A DNA stretch of 64,000 nucleotides from Gottschalkia acidurici 9a (GTDB lineage: Bacteria; Bacillota; Clostridia; Tissierellales; Gottschalkiaceae): contig NC_018664.1 in the NCBI RefSeq assembly GCF_000299355.1, positions 1,968,380 to 2,032,379 of the forward strand, in the 5' to 3' direction. Shown piece by piece: positions 38,417-48,194 of this stretch. The position numbers and the translations under genes were made by a program. The number at the start of each line of letters is the position of its first letter. The stretch's first letter is position 1. The notes below the pieces were generated by a model, which was not told where the DNA came from, ran no database searches, and saw only the letters and a list, made by a program, of their open reading frames with translations.

Positions 38417-39553
38417 TTAATTAGCTATAGCATTTTGAAGAATTTCTTCTATATCTCCATCTTTTAATTCATAGTGATAAAATTTTTCATAAAATTCTTT
38501 AGTTTCTTGTTCTATGTCATATTTAAATTTATCTGGATATAATAAATTTCCTAGCCATTTAATTCCTAAAATACGACTTACTGAAGGAGGTCTATCTATA
38601 ATGTTGTAAGGAGAGTCTGGTATTTCATAAACTTGATTTTCTTTTACTGCTCTTAAGCTACTCCATTTATTATCAGTCGTAATTGTTTCATAACTACTAG
38701 AAACTTTCCCAGTTTTATTGTTTTTATCTTTACAAACTATTATTTTATCTGGATTCCAATTTAATATCTGCTCTATAGATACTTCTGTTCTACCATATCC
38801 ACCTTTTGATTCAACATCAGCTATATTTTTCGCACCTACAAAATCAAATACTCCTGCGTGAGTTGACTTAGCTGGATCTGTTTGTAAACCTTCTGGTCCT
38901 TGAGCATAGTATATTGTAACTTTTTCTTCCTCCTTTATACTATCAGCAATTTCTTTAGATTCTTTAAGGGTTTTTTCACAATAATCTGCTAATTCTTGTG
39001 CACGTTTTTCTTCGTTTAATACTTCTCCTAGGAATTTATAACTTTCAGGAGTTTTTTCTAACTCTCCATCTGCTATAACTACAGGCTTTCCAATTTGTTT
39101 TTGAAGATCATCTGCAAATTGCTTGCTGGCATCATCAACATCACCCATAGCAATTATTACATCTGGATCAACCTTTAAAATCTCTTCTATATTACCTTTA
39201 TTATCTTTACCAAACCAACCTCCTAAAATAGGTAACTCACTATATCCTTCTACAGTATATTTTTTCTCCATTTCTGTTAGTTCAAATAGTAGTCCTGTAA
39301 GCTTTTTAGAATCTATAGTATATACTGCCATCTGAGCTATAGGACTAGTTGAATACACTTTTTCTACCTTGGATGGAATCTTAACTTCCCTTCCAGACAT
39401 ATCAGTTATGATTCTTTCTTTATCTTCTACTTGGCTTTGCTCTATGCTATTACCCTTACTCGATGTTTCTGTCTTATTACATCCTACTGTTAAACTTAAT
39501 GCTAAAATTAATATTAATAACAGTGATGTCAATCTTTTAAAATTCTTAAACAT
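38417..39553 (-). CDS. Substrate-binding lipoprotein, Fe/cobalamin type (copy 1)
   Basis: A 378-residue protein with a lipoprotein signal peptide (lipobox LTVGC, Cys25). It is followed by a Peripla_BP_2-type fold (ITDMSGREVKIP, VDPDVIIAM, ILNWNPDKIIV). GGAGGGACAAAAA precedes the ATG at 39553, which lies five codons inside the open frame. It closely resembles the lipoprotein at 46914-48047 and more distantly the other two of the cluster. It should deliver a metal complex to the single FecCD permease at 50139-51242. Confidence 0.85.
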   Translation of the reverse strand: MFKNFKRLTSLLLILILALSLTVGCNKTETSSKGNSIEQSQVEDKERIITDMSGREVKIPSKVEKVYSTSPIAQMAVYTIDSKKLTGLLFELTEMEKKYTVEGYSELPILGGWFGKDNKGNIEEILKVDPDVIIAMGDVDDASKQFADDLQKQIGKPVVIADGELEKTPESYKFLGEVLNEEKRAQELADYCEKTLKESKEIADSIKEEEKVTIYYAQGPEGLQTDPAKSTHAGVFDFVGAKNIADVESKGGYGRTEVSIEQILNWNPDKIIVCKDKNNKTGKVSSSYETITTDNKWSSLRAVKENQVYEIPDSPYNIIDRPPSVSRILGIKWLGNLLYPDKFKYDIEQETKEFYEKFYHYELKDGDIEEILQNAIAN

Positions 39554-39631
39554 TTTTTGTCCCTCCAATTTATTTATATTTTTTTAATTAACTCAAATTT
39601 ATTTTCTTTATTTGAGATTCTTAATATATAA

Positions 39632-40831
39632 CTATTTATTGTTCCATATCTTATGGAATCTCTCTTGCAGTTCTTCTCTAAACTTAACAATATCATTATA
39701 TTTTATATAATCCCATCCTAACCATTTATAATTGGCGTTATCAGGCGTATTGTTTTTTATCTTAGGGTTTAAAGATATTGCATTTATACTAGTGCACATT
39801 TTTCCATAATCATTTAATAAACAGTCTATTACAACATCCAGTTTTTTAACTTTATCTTTCTTTACAAGTATAGAAAGTGGACTTATATTAGCTCCATCCT
39901 CAGGCCATATTATTGAAACATCATTTTTTTCACAAGTTTTAGCAAATGTTAATGATGTTATATAGATAGAACCACCTTCACTACTATTAGTTCCTGCTAT
40001 TTTCACCATCTTAGCATTATGATAAATATCCTTCACATTATGTGCAAATTGTTCTATAGCTTTTTCTCCAAATTCTTTATATAAATATAGAATCATACCC
40101 TTAGCTATTATATTTTCTCTACCAGATGCTATTATCTGATCTTTATATATAGGGTCTAGCAGATCCTTCCATGATTTAGGTTTTGGAATATCTCCTAATC
40201 TTTTTTCGTCTACTAGCATAACGTCCACCATGGCGGTATTTAGTGTATAGCTGTCATCTAGGCAATTTATGCTTGAAAATTCTTGATTAGTGCTTTTGAG
40301 TACATTTTCAAATTTACCTGTTTTAATAAACTTATCTATAAATTCTTTATTGTAAAATACATCAAATCCTTTTGACATTATTATATCCGGAAGCTTGTCT
40401 ATATCTTCTTCCATCCATACATCTTCATGCTTAAATGAAGATCCACACCCATCTACAACATAACAGTTTATCTTTTCTCCTGTTTCTTCTTCATGATCTT
40501 TTAATAGTTCAGTTAACCTTTCCTTTAAAAGTAATCTTGTAGGACATGGTGTTTGTACTAAAACGTTTAGCGGTAACCTAGGATCATATAGTTCATAGCC
40601 TGTAGTTTCTATTATGCTATTATGTTCTGATTTCTCATTTAGCATATTTATGAATATATCTACATTTATGCCCTTTACTTTTAAAACTGTTTGTAGCATA
40701 GTATCTTTTCCTAGTGAGTCTATTAGTTTATCTACCGAACTAGCTTTAAAGCCATTTGCTAAAAAAACTTCATAAGCTTCAGTATGTTTTTTTAAGACAT
40801 CCCCAATTTTATCTGTAGGATTTATCTTCAT
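39632..40831 (-). CDS. DUF1858-like domain fused to a cytosolic binding-protein-like domain (paralogue)
   Basis: A 399-residue paralogue of 37174-38379, with the same N-terminal helical domain (TDKIGDVLKKHTEAYEVFLANGF, then GKDTMLQTVLKVKGIN) and a type II binding-protein-like body. It shares PKSWKDLLDPIYKD and KWLGWDYIK with its paralogue. It also has no export signal. GAAGGAGG precedes the ATG. A conserved Cys-Pro near residue 95 (TPCPTRLL) matches CPLRK in the paralogue and could bind metal (speculative). Confidence 0.65.
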   Translation of the reverse strand: MKINPTDKIGDVLKKHTEAYEVFLANGFKASSVDKLIDSLGKDTMLQTVLKVKGINVDIFINMLNEKSEHNSIIETTGYELYDPRLPLNVLVQTPCPTRLLLKERLTELLKDHEEETGEKINCYVVDGCGSSFKHEDVWMEEDIDKLPDIIMSKGFDVFYNKEFIDKFIKTGKFENVLKSTNQEFSSINCLDDSYTLNTAMVDVMLVDEKRLGDIPKPKSWKDLLDPIYKDQIIASGRENIIAKGMILYLYKEFGEKAIEQFAHNVKDIYHNAKMVKIAGTNSSEGGSIYITSLTFAKTCEKNDVSIIWPEDGANISPLSILVKKDKVKKLDVVIDCLLNDYGKMCTSINAISLNPKIKNNTPDNANYKWLGWDYIKYNDIVKFREELQERFHKIWNNK

Positions 40832-40860
40832 AAAATAAACCTCCTTCTATATTTTTGGTC

Positions 40861-41868
40861 TTAAAAATTTACTATATTATCATCTATTATTCCACCTAGT
40901 CTTATATGATTTCTTATGTCCATCATCTTTTTATCTATTTTCTCTAAAGTATCTATATATCTTTTTTCTTCATTAGAGGAATTTATAACTTTATGTATAC
41001 CTCCATTTTTTATAACTATTCTTTTGTCACCTATAAGAGCTAACACTGGGTCATGTGTTGAGATTAGTACTATCTTTTCTTTTTTAACTAATAGTTCTAT
41101 AGCGTTTTTCCTGTCTATACCTGCATTTTCTATTTCATCTATAAGTACTATTGGTGAAAGACTCAGAAGTGCAGTATCTGCAATCATAAGTGCTCTAGAC
41201 TGACCACCGCTTAACTGAGTAAGAGGAGTACTTTTATTGAATTTTTCTCCTGCTAATTCATTTGCACAGTGGACTATTTCTTCTACGATTTCTCCTATAT
41301 TTTCAATCATTCTACTCTCTGCATGAAGCTTTACAAATTCTTCTACAGAAAGATCCATTACAAAGTTCATGTTTTGCGAAAGTTGAGCAACTAATTTATT
41401 CTCTATAGAAAATCTCTTACTTACATCTGGTATTTCTCCATTTAATAGAACTTGTCTATTAGTAGGAGTATCGTTTTGAGCTAGACATTCAATATCTCCA
41501 AGTAGTCTACTTTTTCCTGATCCTGTAGGTCCTACTATAGATACTACGTCACCTACTTTTAACTCTAATACTACGTTTTCATCATTTCCAAATTTGTCTT
41601 GTCCACCAATTATAGTTATAGATTCTATAGTATTATTAGATGATTTTTTTAATTCCTCCATTTTTTCTATGAAAGATATGAAATTTTCAACTAATTGTTC
41701 TCTAGTGAGTCCGTTATCTTCTAGTATTTCATCCTTTATATTTAGTGTTAATTCTTCTAAGGTTAGTTTGCTATCTATATTGTTTATTGATAAAGATATA
41801 AAGAAATCTTCTGCATAAGTATATTTTTTAAATATATCTTCAATTTTAAGTAGTTTTATGCTCTCCAT
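40861..41868 (-). CDS. Soluble ABC ATPase with DUF1858-like N-terminal domain
   Basis: A 335-residue protein. Residues about 1-70 resemble the helical N-domain of the two neighbouring binding-protein-like proteins. The ATPase follows with Walker A GPTGSGKS (113-120), signature LSGGQSRALM (about 222) and Walker B IVLIDEIENAGID. There are no membrane helices, and no second permease is nearby for it. The best ribosome site (AAGGGA) fits the ATG at 41868. Probably a cytosolic ATP-driven machine of the cluster, not an importer subunit (inference). Confidence 0.7.
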   Translation of the reverse strand: MESIKLLKIEDIFKKYTYAEDFFISLSINNIDSKLTLEELTLNIKDEILEDNGLTREQLVENFISFIEKMEELKKSSNNTIESITIIGGQDKFGNDENVVLELKVGDVVSIVGPTGSGKSRLLGDIECLAQNDTPTNRQVLLNGEIPDVSKRFSIENKLVAQLSQNMNFVMDLSVEEFVKLHAESRMIENIGEIVEEIVHCANELAGEKFNKSTPLTQLSGGQSRALMIADTALLSLSPIVLIDEIENAGIDRKNAIELLVKKEKIVLISTHDPVLALIGDKRIVIKNGGIHKVINSSNEEKRYIDTLEKIDKKMMDIRNHIRLGGIIDDNIVNF

Positions 41869-41889
41869 TAAATTCACATCCCTTCTATG

Positions 41890-42576
41890 CTAGATTTTCA
41901 TTTTTCTTATGTTTCCTGTCTGGTATTCGTCTCCTATTCTAGTTTCTCCTACGCAGTATGAGCATAAGGCAGATGGCATAGAAAATCTAAGTCTCTTGTC
42001 TTGAAGACTTTCAAACTCGGATGCTTCTTTTAATTTAACTGCTAAGTCATAAGAACCCTGTCCTGTTATTCCATTTATAAAAATTATAGATGCTTTAGGA
42101 TTAGCTTGTTTAACTCTAAATGCAAATACCTCTCTTTCTGCTTGAGAAACTATATCGCCCTTAGTTATTACTACTATGTCTGCTAGTTTTAGCATAGGTC
42201 CTATTTTCTTAGGGGTATTTACTCCCGATAAATTATCTATAACGCATATTGAAAGTACATCTTTTATGTGAGGTGAACATCTATTGCAAAGTCCTGCACT
42301 CTCACTTATAAGTATATCTAAGTTTTCTTTCAATCCCCACTGAACACAGTCCTCTATATTACTTATATAAAAGTGATCTGGACAGAGATTTCCTGAAAGA
42401 CCCACTTTTACTTTTGCTCCTGTTTTTTCATAAAGCACATCATCATAAGTAGATAAGCTATCGAACTTTATAACTCCTATATTTAATTTTTCTCTCTTTA
42501 AATTTTCTATAGTTTTAATGGCAACTGCCGTTTTACCTGATGATGGAGGTCCTGAAATTGTAACTATTTTCATCAT
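41890..42576 (-). CDS. HypB/UreG-like GTPase, probable metal-insertion factor
   Basis: A 228-residue protein with P-loop GPPSSGKT (9-16), a Cys-rich centre (SAGLCNRCSPH), the base-recognition motif VITKGD and a C-terminal CSYCVGE. This is the SIMIBI G3E type used to load nickel or cobalt-type cofactors. The start follows GAGGAG, which overlaps the end of the methyltransferase gene, so the two are coupled. No hydrogenase or urease gene is in the window, so the client is unknown. Confidence 0.75.
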   Translation of the reverse strand: MMKIVTISGPPSSGKTAVAIKTIENLKREKLNIGVIKFDSLSTYDDVLYEKTGAKVKVGLSGNLCPDHFYISNIEDCVQWGLKENLDILISESAGLCNRCSPHIKDVLSICVIDNLSGVNTPKKIGPMLKLADIVVITKGDIVSQAEREVFAFRVKQANPKASIIFINGITGQGSYDLAVKLKEASEFESLQDKRLRFSMPSALCSYCVGETRIGDEYQTGNIRKMKI

Positions 42577-42578
42577 TA

Positions 42579-43223
42579 TCACTCCTCTTTTGAAATTATA
42601 ATCCAGTATCCACTATCGTCATCTACTATTTCAAACCTATCTATACTTGCACTTTTTAAGATTTTAAGTATATTATTTTTAGTATCATCAGCCTTCTTTT
42701 TTATTTTTCCTTTTTTCCAAGTTTCTGAGTTTCTCTCTAACATTTCTTTATTTATTTGTTCTCTTAATTCTTTACATCCAAATCCTCCACCTATATATGT
42801 TTTTCCACCATTTTTAAGTATTCTATATATTTCTTTAAAAGCTTTAACTTTATCTTCCCAGAACCAAAGAGAACCTCTACTTATAACTAAGTCTACTGAG
42901 TTATCTTCTAGTGATATAGATTCTACATTCCCTCTTACTGCTTCAACTTTACTTTCAAGTCTTTTTTCTTTTATTCTAGCATTGCATATATCTATAGCAT
43001 CTTGCTGTATATCATAAAGATATACTTTCATGTTTGCATCTGTATTTTCAGCTAATGCTATTCCTAAGTGTCCGCCTCCACACCCTAAGTCTATACAAGT
43101 TCCCTCACTAATTTCTGTCTTTTCTATGGCTTGTCTAACTATTATAGGATATGCTTCTCCAAATACATTAGTAGCTATTTCATCAAATTCATATGATTTC
43201 ATTTTCTCTTCTTTACTTTGCAT
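42579..43223 (-). CDS. Class I SAM-dependent methyltransferase (copy 1)
   Basis: A 214-residue protein with motif I IDLGCGGGHLGIAL (about 44-57), an acidic motif II (VYLYD) and post-motif LVISRGSLWFWEDK. It is a paralogue of the methyltransferase at 45412-45969, sharing FDEIATNVFGE and SGYWIIISK. AGGAGGTTAGC precedes the ATG. Presumably it methylates an intermediate made by the radical-SAM enzymes of this cluster (inference). Confidence 0.8.
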   Translation of the reverse strand: MQSKEEKMKSYEFDEIATNVFGEAYPIIVRQAIEKTEISEGTCIDLGCGGGHLGIALAENTDANMKVYLYDIQQDAIDICNARIKEKRLESKVEAVRGNVESISLEDNSVDLVISRGSLWFWEDKVKAFKEIYRILKNGGKTYIGGGFGCKELREQINKEMLERNSETWKKGKIKKKADDTKNNILKILKSASIDRFEIVDDDSGYWIIISKEE

Positions 43224-43316
43224 GCTAACCTCCTAATTACCTATATCACTTCTATTTTTGTATTGATAATTTAGTTTTCTAAATCAATTAATTAAACATA
43301 TTAATAAATAATCAGT

Positions 43317-44414
43317 TTAAGGATTTAAGTGCTTTAAGATTTTATCTGTCTCTTCATCACTTAAGTCATAACGATAAAACTCTTTGTAAAAATATTTCAA
43401 CTCTTTTGACATATCTAAGTCTGCAAATTTATCAGGATGTAAAGATTTTGCCATCCACATTAGCATTAGAATTTTTTGTTGTCCAGAGTCCCAGAAAAAT
43501 ACTCCTGTTGGAGAAATGTGTACATTATTATTTTTTACTGCATTAATTTGCTGGTATCTACCATCATTCAACATTTCTTTAATAACATCTTCTGCACTTG
43601 CATTTCCCGAAGAACCAGCATGGTCAACAAAAATATGATCAGGATTCCAGTCTAGTAACTGCTCTACAGAAATTTCATTTTTAGATCCACCATCTATATC
43701 TTTGTGTACGCAGTTTCCTCCTGCAAGTTCAATTAACTCTACCAAGTCAGATTTTTTACCTGCAGTCCATAGTATTTCTTGATTAGAAAAATAAGCTTTA
43801 GGTCTTTCTTCTTCAGGAATTTTAGAAGTAATATCAGTAACCATTTTAACTTTTTCATCAAAATATTTTGCATATTTTTGAGCAATTTTTACTGACTCTC
43901 CACCTAGAATATCCGCATATAAATTTAATACATTTTTCGTATCTTCAAATTTACCTGTAGACGCCATTGGAACAGCAGTCATTCCTGATTGATTTATAGC
44001 TCCTACAGCATCTGGATTTGGAAAATAAAATACTACTTGCGGATCATATTTCAGTAAATCTTCAATGTTTAAATCAGAATGTGCATTTTCAATTCCAACT
44101 ATGTCATTTAGCTTTTTATAAATAACGTTCGACCATGGCCATCCATCTTTATGAAAGTCTCCTGCTGCAACAATCTTATCTTCTGCATTAAGAATATATA
44201 GTTTTTCATAAGAAGGTCCAAATAGTGCTGCAACTCGTTCTACATTAATAGGAACTTCTATTTTAGTGCCATCAAGATTAGTAACTGTTTTAGTCTTAGC
44301 TTCATTAGAAACTGGCTTTTCTTTATCAGATACAATTTTTTCACTACCACATCCACTAAGTGTACTAACAATCATAATTGCCGCTAGAAACATACTCAAA
44401 AATCTTTTCATCAT
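43317..44414 (-). CDS. Substrate-binding lipoprotein, Fe/cobalamin type (copy 2)
   Basis: A 365-residue protein with signal peptide and lipobox LSGC (Cys22) and a Peripla_BP_2 fold (LLKYDPQVVFYFP, LLDWNPDHIFVDHAG). It is less similar to the other three. AAAGGAACG precedes the ATG pair at 44414. It sits between the rSAM gene and the methyltransferase gene, so biosynthesis and uptake genes are interleaved. Confidence 0.82.
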   Translation of the reverse strand: MMKRFLSMFLAAIMIVSTLSGCGSEKIVSDKEKPVSNEAKTKTVTNLDGTKIEVPINVERVAALFGPSYEKLYILNAEDKIVAAGDFHKDGWPWSNVIYKKLNDIVGIENAHSDLNIEDLLKYDPQVVFYFPNPDAVGAINQSGMTAVPMASTGKFEDTKNVLNLYADILGGESVKIAQKYAKYFDEKVKMVTDITSKIPEEERPKAYFSNQEILWTAGKKSDLVELIELAGGNCVHKDIDGGSKNEISVEQLLDWNPDHIFVDHAGSSGNASAEDVIKEMLNDGRYQQINAVKNNNVHISPTGVFFWDSGQQKILMLMWMAKSLHPDKFADLDMSKELKYFYKEFYRYDLSDEETDKILKHLNP

Positions 44415-44473
44415 TTTCGTTCCTTTCATATATATTTTTCTAAGTTTAAATATTTACTTAAGTACAAATGATT

Positions 44474-45298
44474 TTATTTATATTGCCTTGGAAATTCATA
44501 ACTTCCATTTGCTCCTGTTAATAAGCTATATTCACCATAAAATCCAGATTGCATATCCGAAAATATATTTGCTTTCTTCATATAGACATGAGCTTGTGCA
44601 ACTGTCCTTGCCCAATATAAGGGATTTGCTGGGTTATCGCCCATCATGTTTGTAAATGGGTAGGGAGTAAAGGGTAATATTGATAAAGATTCAGGTTCTA
44701 AACCTTTTAATATATTTAATCCTTTAATAACGTCTTTTTCTTCTTCTCCAAATCCAACTAAAAATCCACTCCAAATTTTCAGACCCAGTTCTTTAGAATA
44801 GTATAGAGTGTTTAATCTATCTTGCAGTGTATCTCCACCTGGTCGGAATTTTCTGTAAACTTCTTCATTGGGTGACTCTATACCACATAAGTATCCATCC
44901 ATTCCTGAAGATTTAAGTCTTTTCAAACTTTCTTTATCTATAGCCCCTAATAGTCCAAAGACCTCTAATTCTGTGTTAGTCTTTAATGCCTCAATATAGT
45001 TTGGATAATCTTCTGGTATCTTATATCCCATCCACCCTGATGCTGTGAATACACGATTTATTCCAACACTTTCTAAGAACTGTCCTCTTTCTATTACGGC
45101 CTCTACAGAATTTTTTAGCGAAAATTGCTCGTTTTTTTCTTTTGTATTATCCCACTTACAGTGGTTACAGTGTGGCTTTGTTAAACACTCTCCTGTTATA
45201 ATAGCAGGGCTTGCCTTAATTTTCACTTTGCCAGAGCCTATCCCTTGTGCTTTTGAGAAAAGCTCCTCATCTGATAATTTCATTATGTCATCTATCAT
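44474..45298 (-). CDS. Radical SAM enzyme with CX5CX2C motif, HcgA/BioB-like (copy 1)
   Basis: A 274-residue TIM-barrel radical SAM protein. The cluster-binding cysteines are C38, C44 and C47 (CLTKPHCNHC), giving CX5CX2C, not the usual CX3CX2C. This spacing is known from HcgA of [Fe]-hydrogenase cofactor synthesis. GLLGAID, LCGIESPNEEVY and FLVGFGEEEKD follow the BioB-like pattern. I start it at the ATG at 45298, after GGGAG. It probably performs radical chemistry on a small precursor; the substrate is unknown. Confidence 0.8.
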   Translation of the reverse strand: MIDDIMKLSDEELFSKAQGIGSGKVKIKASPAIITGECLTKPHCNHCKWDNTKEKNEQFSLKNSVEAVIERGQFLESVGINRVFTASGWMGYKIPEDYPNYIEALKTNTELEVFGLLGAIDKESLKRLKSSGMDGYLCGIESPNEEVYRKFRPGGDTLQDRLNTLYYSKELGLKIWSGFLVGFGEEEKDVIKGLNILKGLEPESLSILPFTPYPFTNMMGDNPANPLYWARTVAQAHVYMKKANIFSDMQSGFYGEYSLLTGANGSYEFPRQYK

Positions 45299-45411
45299 AT
45301 TTACTTCTCCCATCAACCTTTTAGTGTTTCAGTTTAATTATTTTTTAGAGATAATGATCCAGTATCCGCTTTCATCTATTATTATTTTGAATACGTTAAC
45401 TTTAGCTTCCT

Positions 45412-45969
45412 CTATAACTTCTTCGATTTCTTTTTTCTTGCTTCTGATTCTTTTTTCTTTTTACCTTTTATCCACCCTTTAGCATTTCTCTTTATCATTT
45501 TATCTTCTATTTTTTCTTCAAGCTGTTTACTTCCATATCCTCCGCCTATATAGGCTTTTCCACCATATCTTAGTACTCTATATATTTCTTTAATAGCCCT
45601 GACTTTGCTTTCCCAAGAATGATAAGATGCTCTACTTACAATCAGATCTATTGTATTATCCTCAATTGGTATAGTGTGAACATCACCAACAATACCTTTT
45701 ACTCTTTCTCCTATTTTTTTATCCTTTATTTTCACTTCAGCTATTTCTTTAGCATCATATGATCTGTCGTACAAGTAAACTTTCATGTCTGTAATTTCTG
45801 ATATTGCTATACCTAAGTGTCCTCCTCCAGATCCTATATCGATACATATACCTTCTCTTATACTAGTTCTTTCCATAGCTTGTCTAGCTATTACCGGATA
45901 AATTTCACTAAAAACATTAGTTGCCATTTCATCAAATTTATATATACTTTTTTCAAATTTATTTTTCAT
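45412..45969 (-). CDS. Class I SAM-dependent methyltransferase (copy 2, C-terminus frameshifted)
   Basis: The open frame gives 185 residues with motif I IDIGSGGGHLGIAI and FDEMATNVFSE shared with its paralogue at 42579. The last residues are a Lys-rich artefact. One extra base in the run of six T at 45431-45436 (plus strand) extends the protein to TAA at 45338-45340 and gives an ending (SGYWIIISK) identical in pattern to the paralogue. The intact gene is therefore 45338-45969. Its ATG overlaps the DUF364 stop by 4 bases. Confidence 0.78.
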   Translation of the reverse strand: MKNKFEKSIYKFDEMATNVFSEIYPVIARQAMERTSIREGICIDIGSGGGHLGIAISEITDMKVYLYDRSYDAKEIAEVKIKDKKIGERVKGIVGDVHTIPIEDNTIDLIVSRASYHSWESKVRAIKEIYRVLRYGGKAYIGGGYGSKQLEEKIEDKMIKRNAKGWIKGKKKKESEARKKKSKKL

Positions 45970-46835
45970 GAAATATCATCACTCTTAATTGCATAAGACT
46001 CCATATATTCATGGATCATCCCTCCACCATAAAAAGGATTTCTAAGATGATTAAATAGTTTCTCTGGCTGGGTGACTCTGCTAGATATTATATAGTTAAT
46101 TCCATTATCAAATAAGTATTCAGGTATTATCTGTCCACTTGGTCCAAACATACCAATAATCTTTGCTTTTTTTGAATTTTCTATTATTTCTCTAAAAGTT
46201 CCATTTATCAGTGTACAACCACTCATTATGACTATGTCTGAGTTTTGAGTAATTTCTTTATCCTCTCTGACTGTATGAAATGTAATATCTTTCGGTGCAT
46301 ATTCTACATCTTTTCCAATAATCAATGTTTGGAGACTACTTTTAGGTCTCATATCTATCACGTGCAGTTCTTTACATTTTCCGTAAAGTTTATTTATGAC
46401 TCCACCATATCCAATAACAGTTACTATATCGTTCTTATCAACAAAACTGAACTCATTTGGATCTACTAGTTGAATTCCTCTTTCTTTTAATTGTTCTTGT
46501 GAACTAATAGCTTGTGATAGAGCATTAAGCATGGCTAGACAATTAGATCTAGCTTGTATTCCACTATATGCTAGTAGATGTTCAATAATTTCAAATAGAT
46601 TTTTACCTATATAACTTTGTATTTTTTCAAGTTCATTATAGTCTACGTAATCACCATAGACTGCATGCTCTCCTGTAAAATTAAATGCAATCCCAACATA
46701 GTTATCGCTTGTATAAGCTATATTCCATTTATTACAAAATGTAAATTTCTCTAATACTCCAGGCTCTTTATTCATCTTTTCGTATATACTTTTTATTTGT
46801 TTATAAGCTAATTTCAAATCTTCGTTTGTTTTCAT
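45966..46835 (-). CDS. DUF364 (PF04016) protein, putative heavy-metal chelation type (copy 1)
   Basis: A 289-residue protein. An enolase-like N-terminal domain precedes a Rossmann-like C-terminal domain (about 140-270; VTVIGYGGVINKLYGKCKEL, VIMSGCTLINGTFREII, MFGPSGQIIPEYLFDNGINYI). A published structure of this family suggested a metal-chelating active site between the two domains. AGGAGTAATATAGAA precedes the ATG. A shorter paralogue begins the cluster at 53331. Confidence 0.8.
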   Translation of the reverse strand: MKTNEDLKLAYKQIKSIYEKMNKEPGVLEKFTFCNKWNIAYTSDNYVGIAFNFTGEHAVYGDYVDYNELEKIQSYIGKNLFEIIEHLLAYSGIQARSNCLAMLNALSQAISSQEQLKERGIQLVDPNEFSFVDKNDIVTVIGYGGVINKLYGKCKELHVIDMRPKSSLQTLIIGKDVEYAPKDITFHTVREDKEITQNSDIVIMSGCTLINGTFREIIENSKKAKIIGMFGPSGQIIPEYLFDNGINYIISSRVTQPEKLFNHLRNPFYGGGMIHEYMESYAIKSDDIS

Positions 46836-46913
46836 TTCTATATTACTCCTATTTGGCTTTATACATTCAAGTATGAATTGTATACTTTTTTTAATCTGAT
46901 GATAGTGTTTAAA

Positions 46914-48047
46914 TTACTTAGATATAGAGTTTTTTAAGATTTCATCTAAGTTCTTATCAATTAATTTATAGTCATAGAATTTTTCGTAAAATTCTTTAGT
47001 TTCCGCTTTTATATCATATTTAAATTCTTCAGGATAAAGTAAGTTATCAAGCCACTTTATACCCATTATCCTATTTACTGACGGTGGCATATCGTACCAG
47101 TTAAAAGGTAAGCAAGGTATCTCATAAACTTGATTTTCTTTTATGGCTTTTATACTACTCCATCTACTATCTTTTAAGAGTTTTTCATACAAGCTTTCTT
47201 CACCCTGATTATCTAAAGATTCTTGTTTATGTAATATTATCTTCTCTGGATTCCAAGCTAATATTTGTTCTGGTGATACTTCTGTTCTATCATAGTTTTC
47301 TTTAGATTTAACATCTGCAGCGTTAATTCCACCCACTAAATCTATTATCTCTGCGTGTATAGATCCTGAAGGATCAGTTGTTAATCCATCTTGGCCTAAA
47401 GCACAATATACTTTAACTCTTTTTTCTTCTGGTATCTTACTTGCTATATCTTTTGTCTCATCTAAAACTTTTTTACAATACTGTGCTAATTCTTCTCCTC
47501 TTTCCTTTTCATTTAGTAGTTCACCTAAGAATTTATAACTTTCTGGTATACTTTGAAGTCTCCCATCTACAAGTATTATTGGTATACCTAACTTCTCTTG
47601 ATTTTCATCAGCTTCTTTTATCAAATTCTCATTTAGATTTCCCATATATATAATGGCATCTGGGTTTACTTTTAGTATCTCTTCCTCATTACCATCCTTC
47701 CCATGCATAAACGTTCCTAATGTTGGTAAATTACTGTATTCTTCTTTCAGATATTTTCTTTCAGATTCCTTTACATCAAAAGTTTTACCTGCCATTTTAT
47801 TTGGATTAATCGTATACATTGCTACGTTGGCTATATAAAATGCTGGATGTGCTTTTTTAATCTCTTTTGGTACTTCCACTTCTCTTCCAGCCATATCTTT
47901 TATTATTCGTGTTTTACTCTCTTGTTGTTCTTGCTTTGGTACATTTTTTGAATCCGTTTCTGTATTTGAACTACATCCTGATATAGATGTTGTAATCAAT
48001 GCTACAGCTAATGATAGTGATACTACTTTTTTACTTTTGTAAAACAT
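46914..48047 (-). CDS. Substrate-binding lipoprotein, Fe/cobalamin type (copy 3)
   Basis: A 377-residue protein with signal peptide and lipobox ISGC (Cys25) and a Peripla_BP_2 fold (IIKDMAGREVEVP, ILAWNPEKIILHK). It is the closest relative of copy 1 (38417-39553). The ATG at 48047 has no good ribosome site; GAGGAG lies 18 bases upstream before another ATG in a different frame. A one-base error in the first codons is therefore possible, and the true start may lie about 15 bases upstream. Confidence 0.82.
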   Translation of the reverse strand: MFYKSKKVVSLSLAVALITTSISGCSSNTETDSKNVPKQEQQESKTRIIKDMAGREVEVPKEIKKAHPAFYIANVAMYTINPNKMAGKTFDVKESERKYLKEEYSNLPTLGTFMHGKDGNEEEILKVNPDAIIYMGNLNENLIKEADENQEKLGIPIILVDGRLQSIPESYKFLGELLNEKERGEELAQYCKKVLDETKDIASKIPEEKRVKVYCALGQDGLTTDPSGSIHAEIIDLVGGINAADVKSKENYDRTEVSPEQILAWNPEKIILHKQESLDNQGEESLYEKLLKDSRWSSIKAIKENQVYEIPCLPFNWYDMPPSVNRIMGIKWLDNLLYPEEFKYDIKAETKEFYEKFYDYKLIDKNLDEILKNSISK

Positions 48048-48194
48048 CTATTTTTCATCATATAATCTCCTCTTCTATAAATTTATAAAGATATTGGCTT
48101 TCTTTAGATTACTTATGCTATACTTTTTTAAGTATATAACCTTATGCATACTATTAAATATATTGATTCTCAAGTTCACTACCTATTTTAAAAC

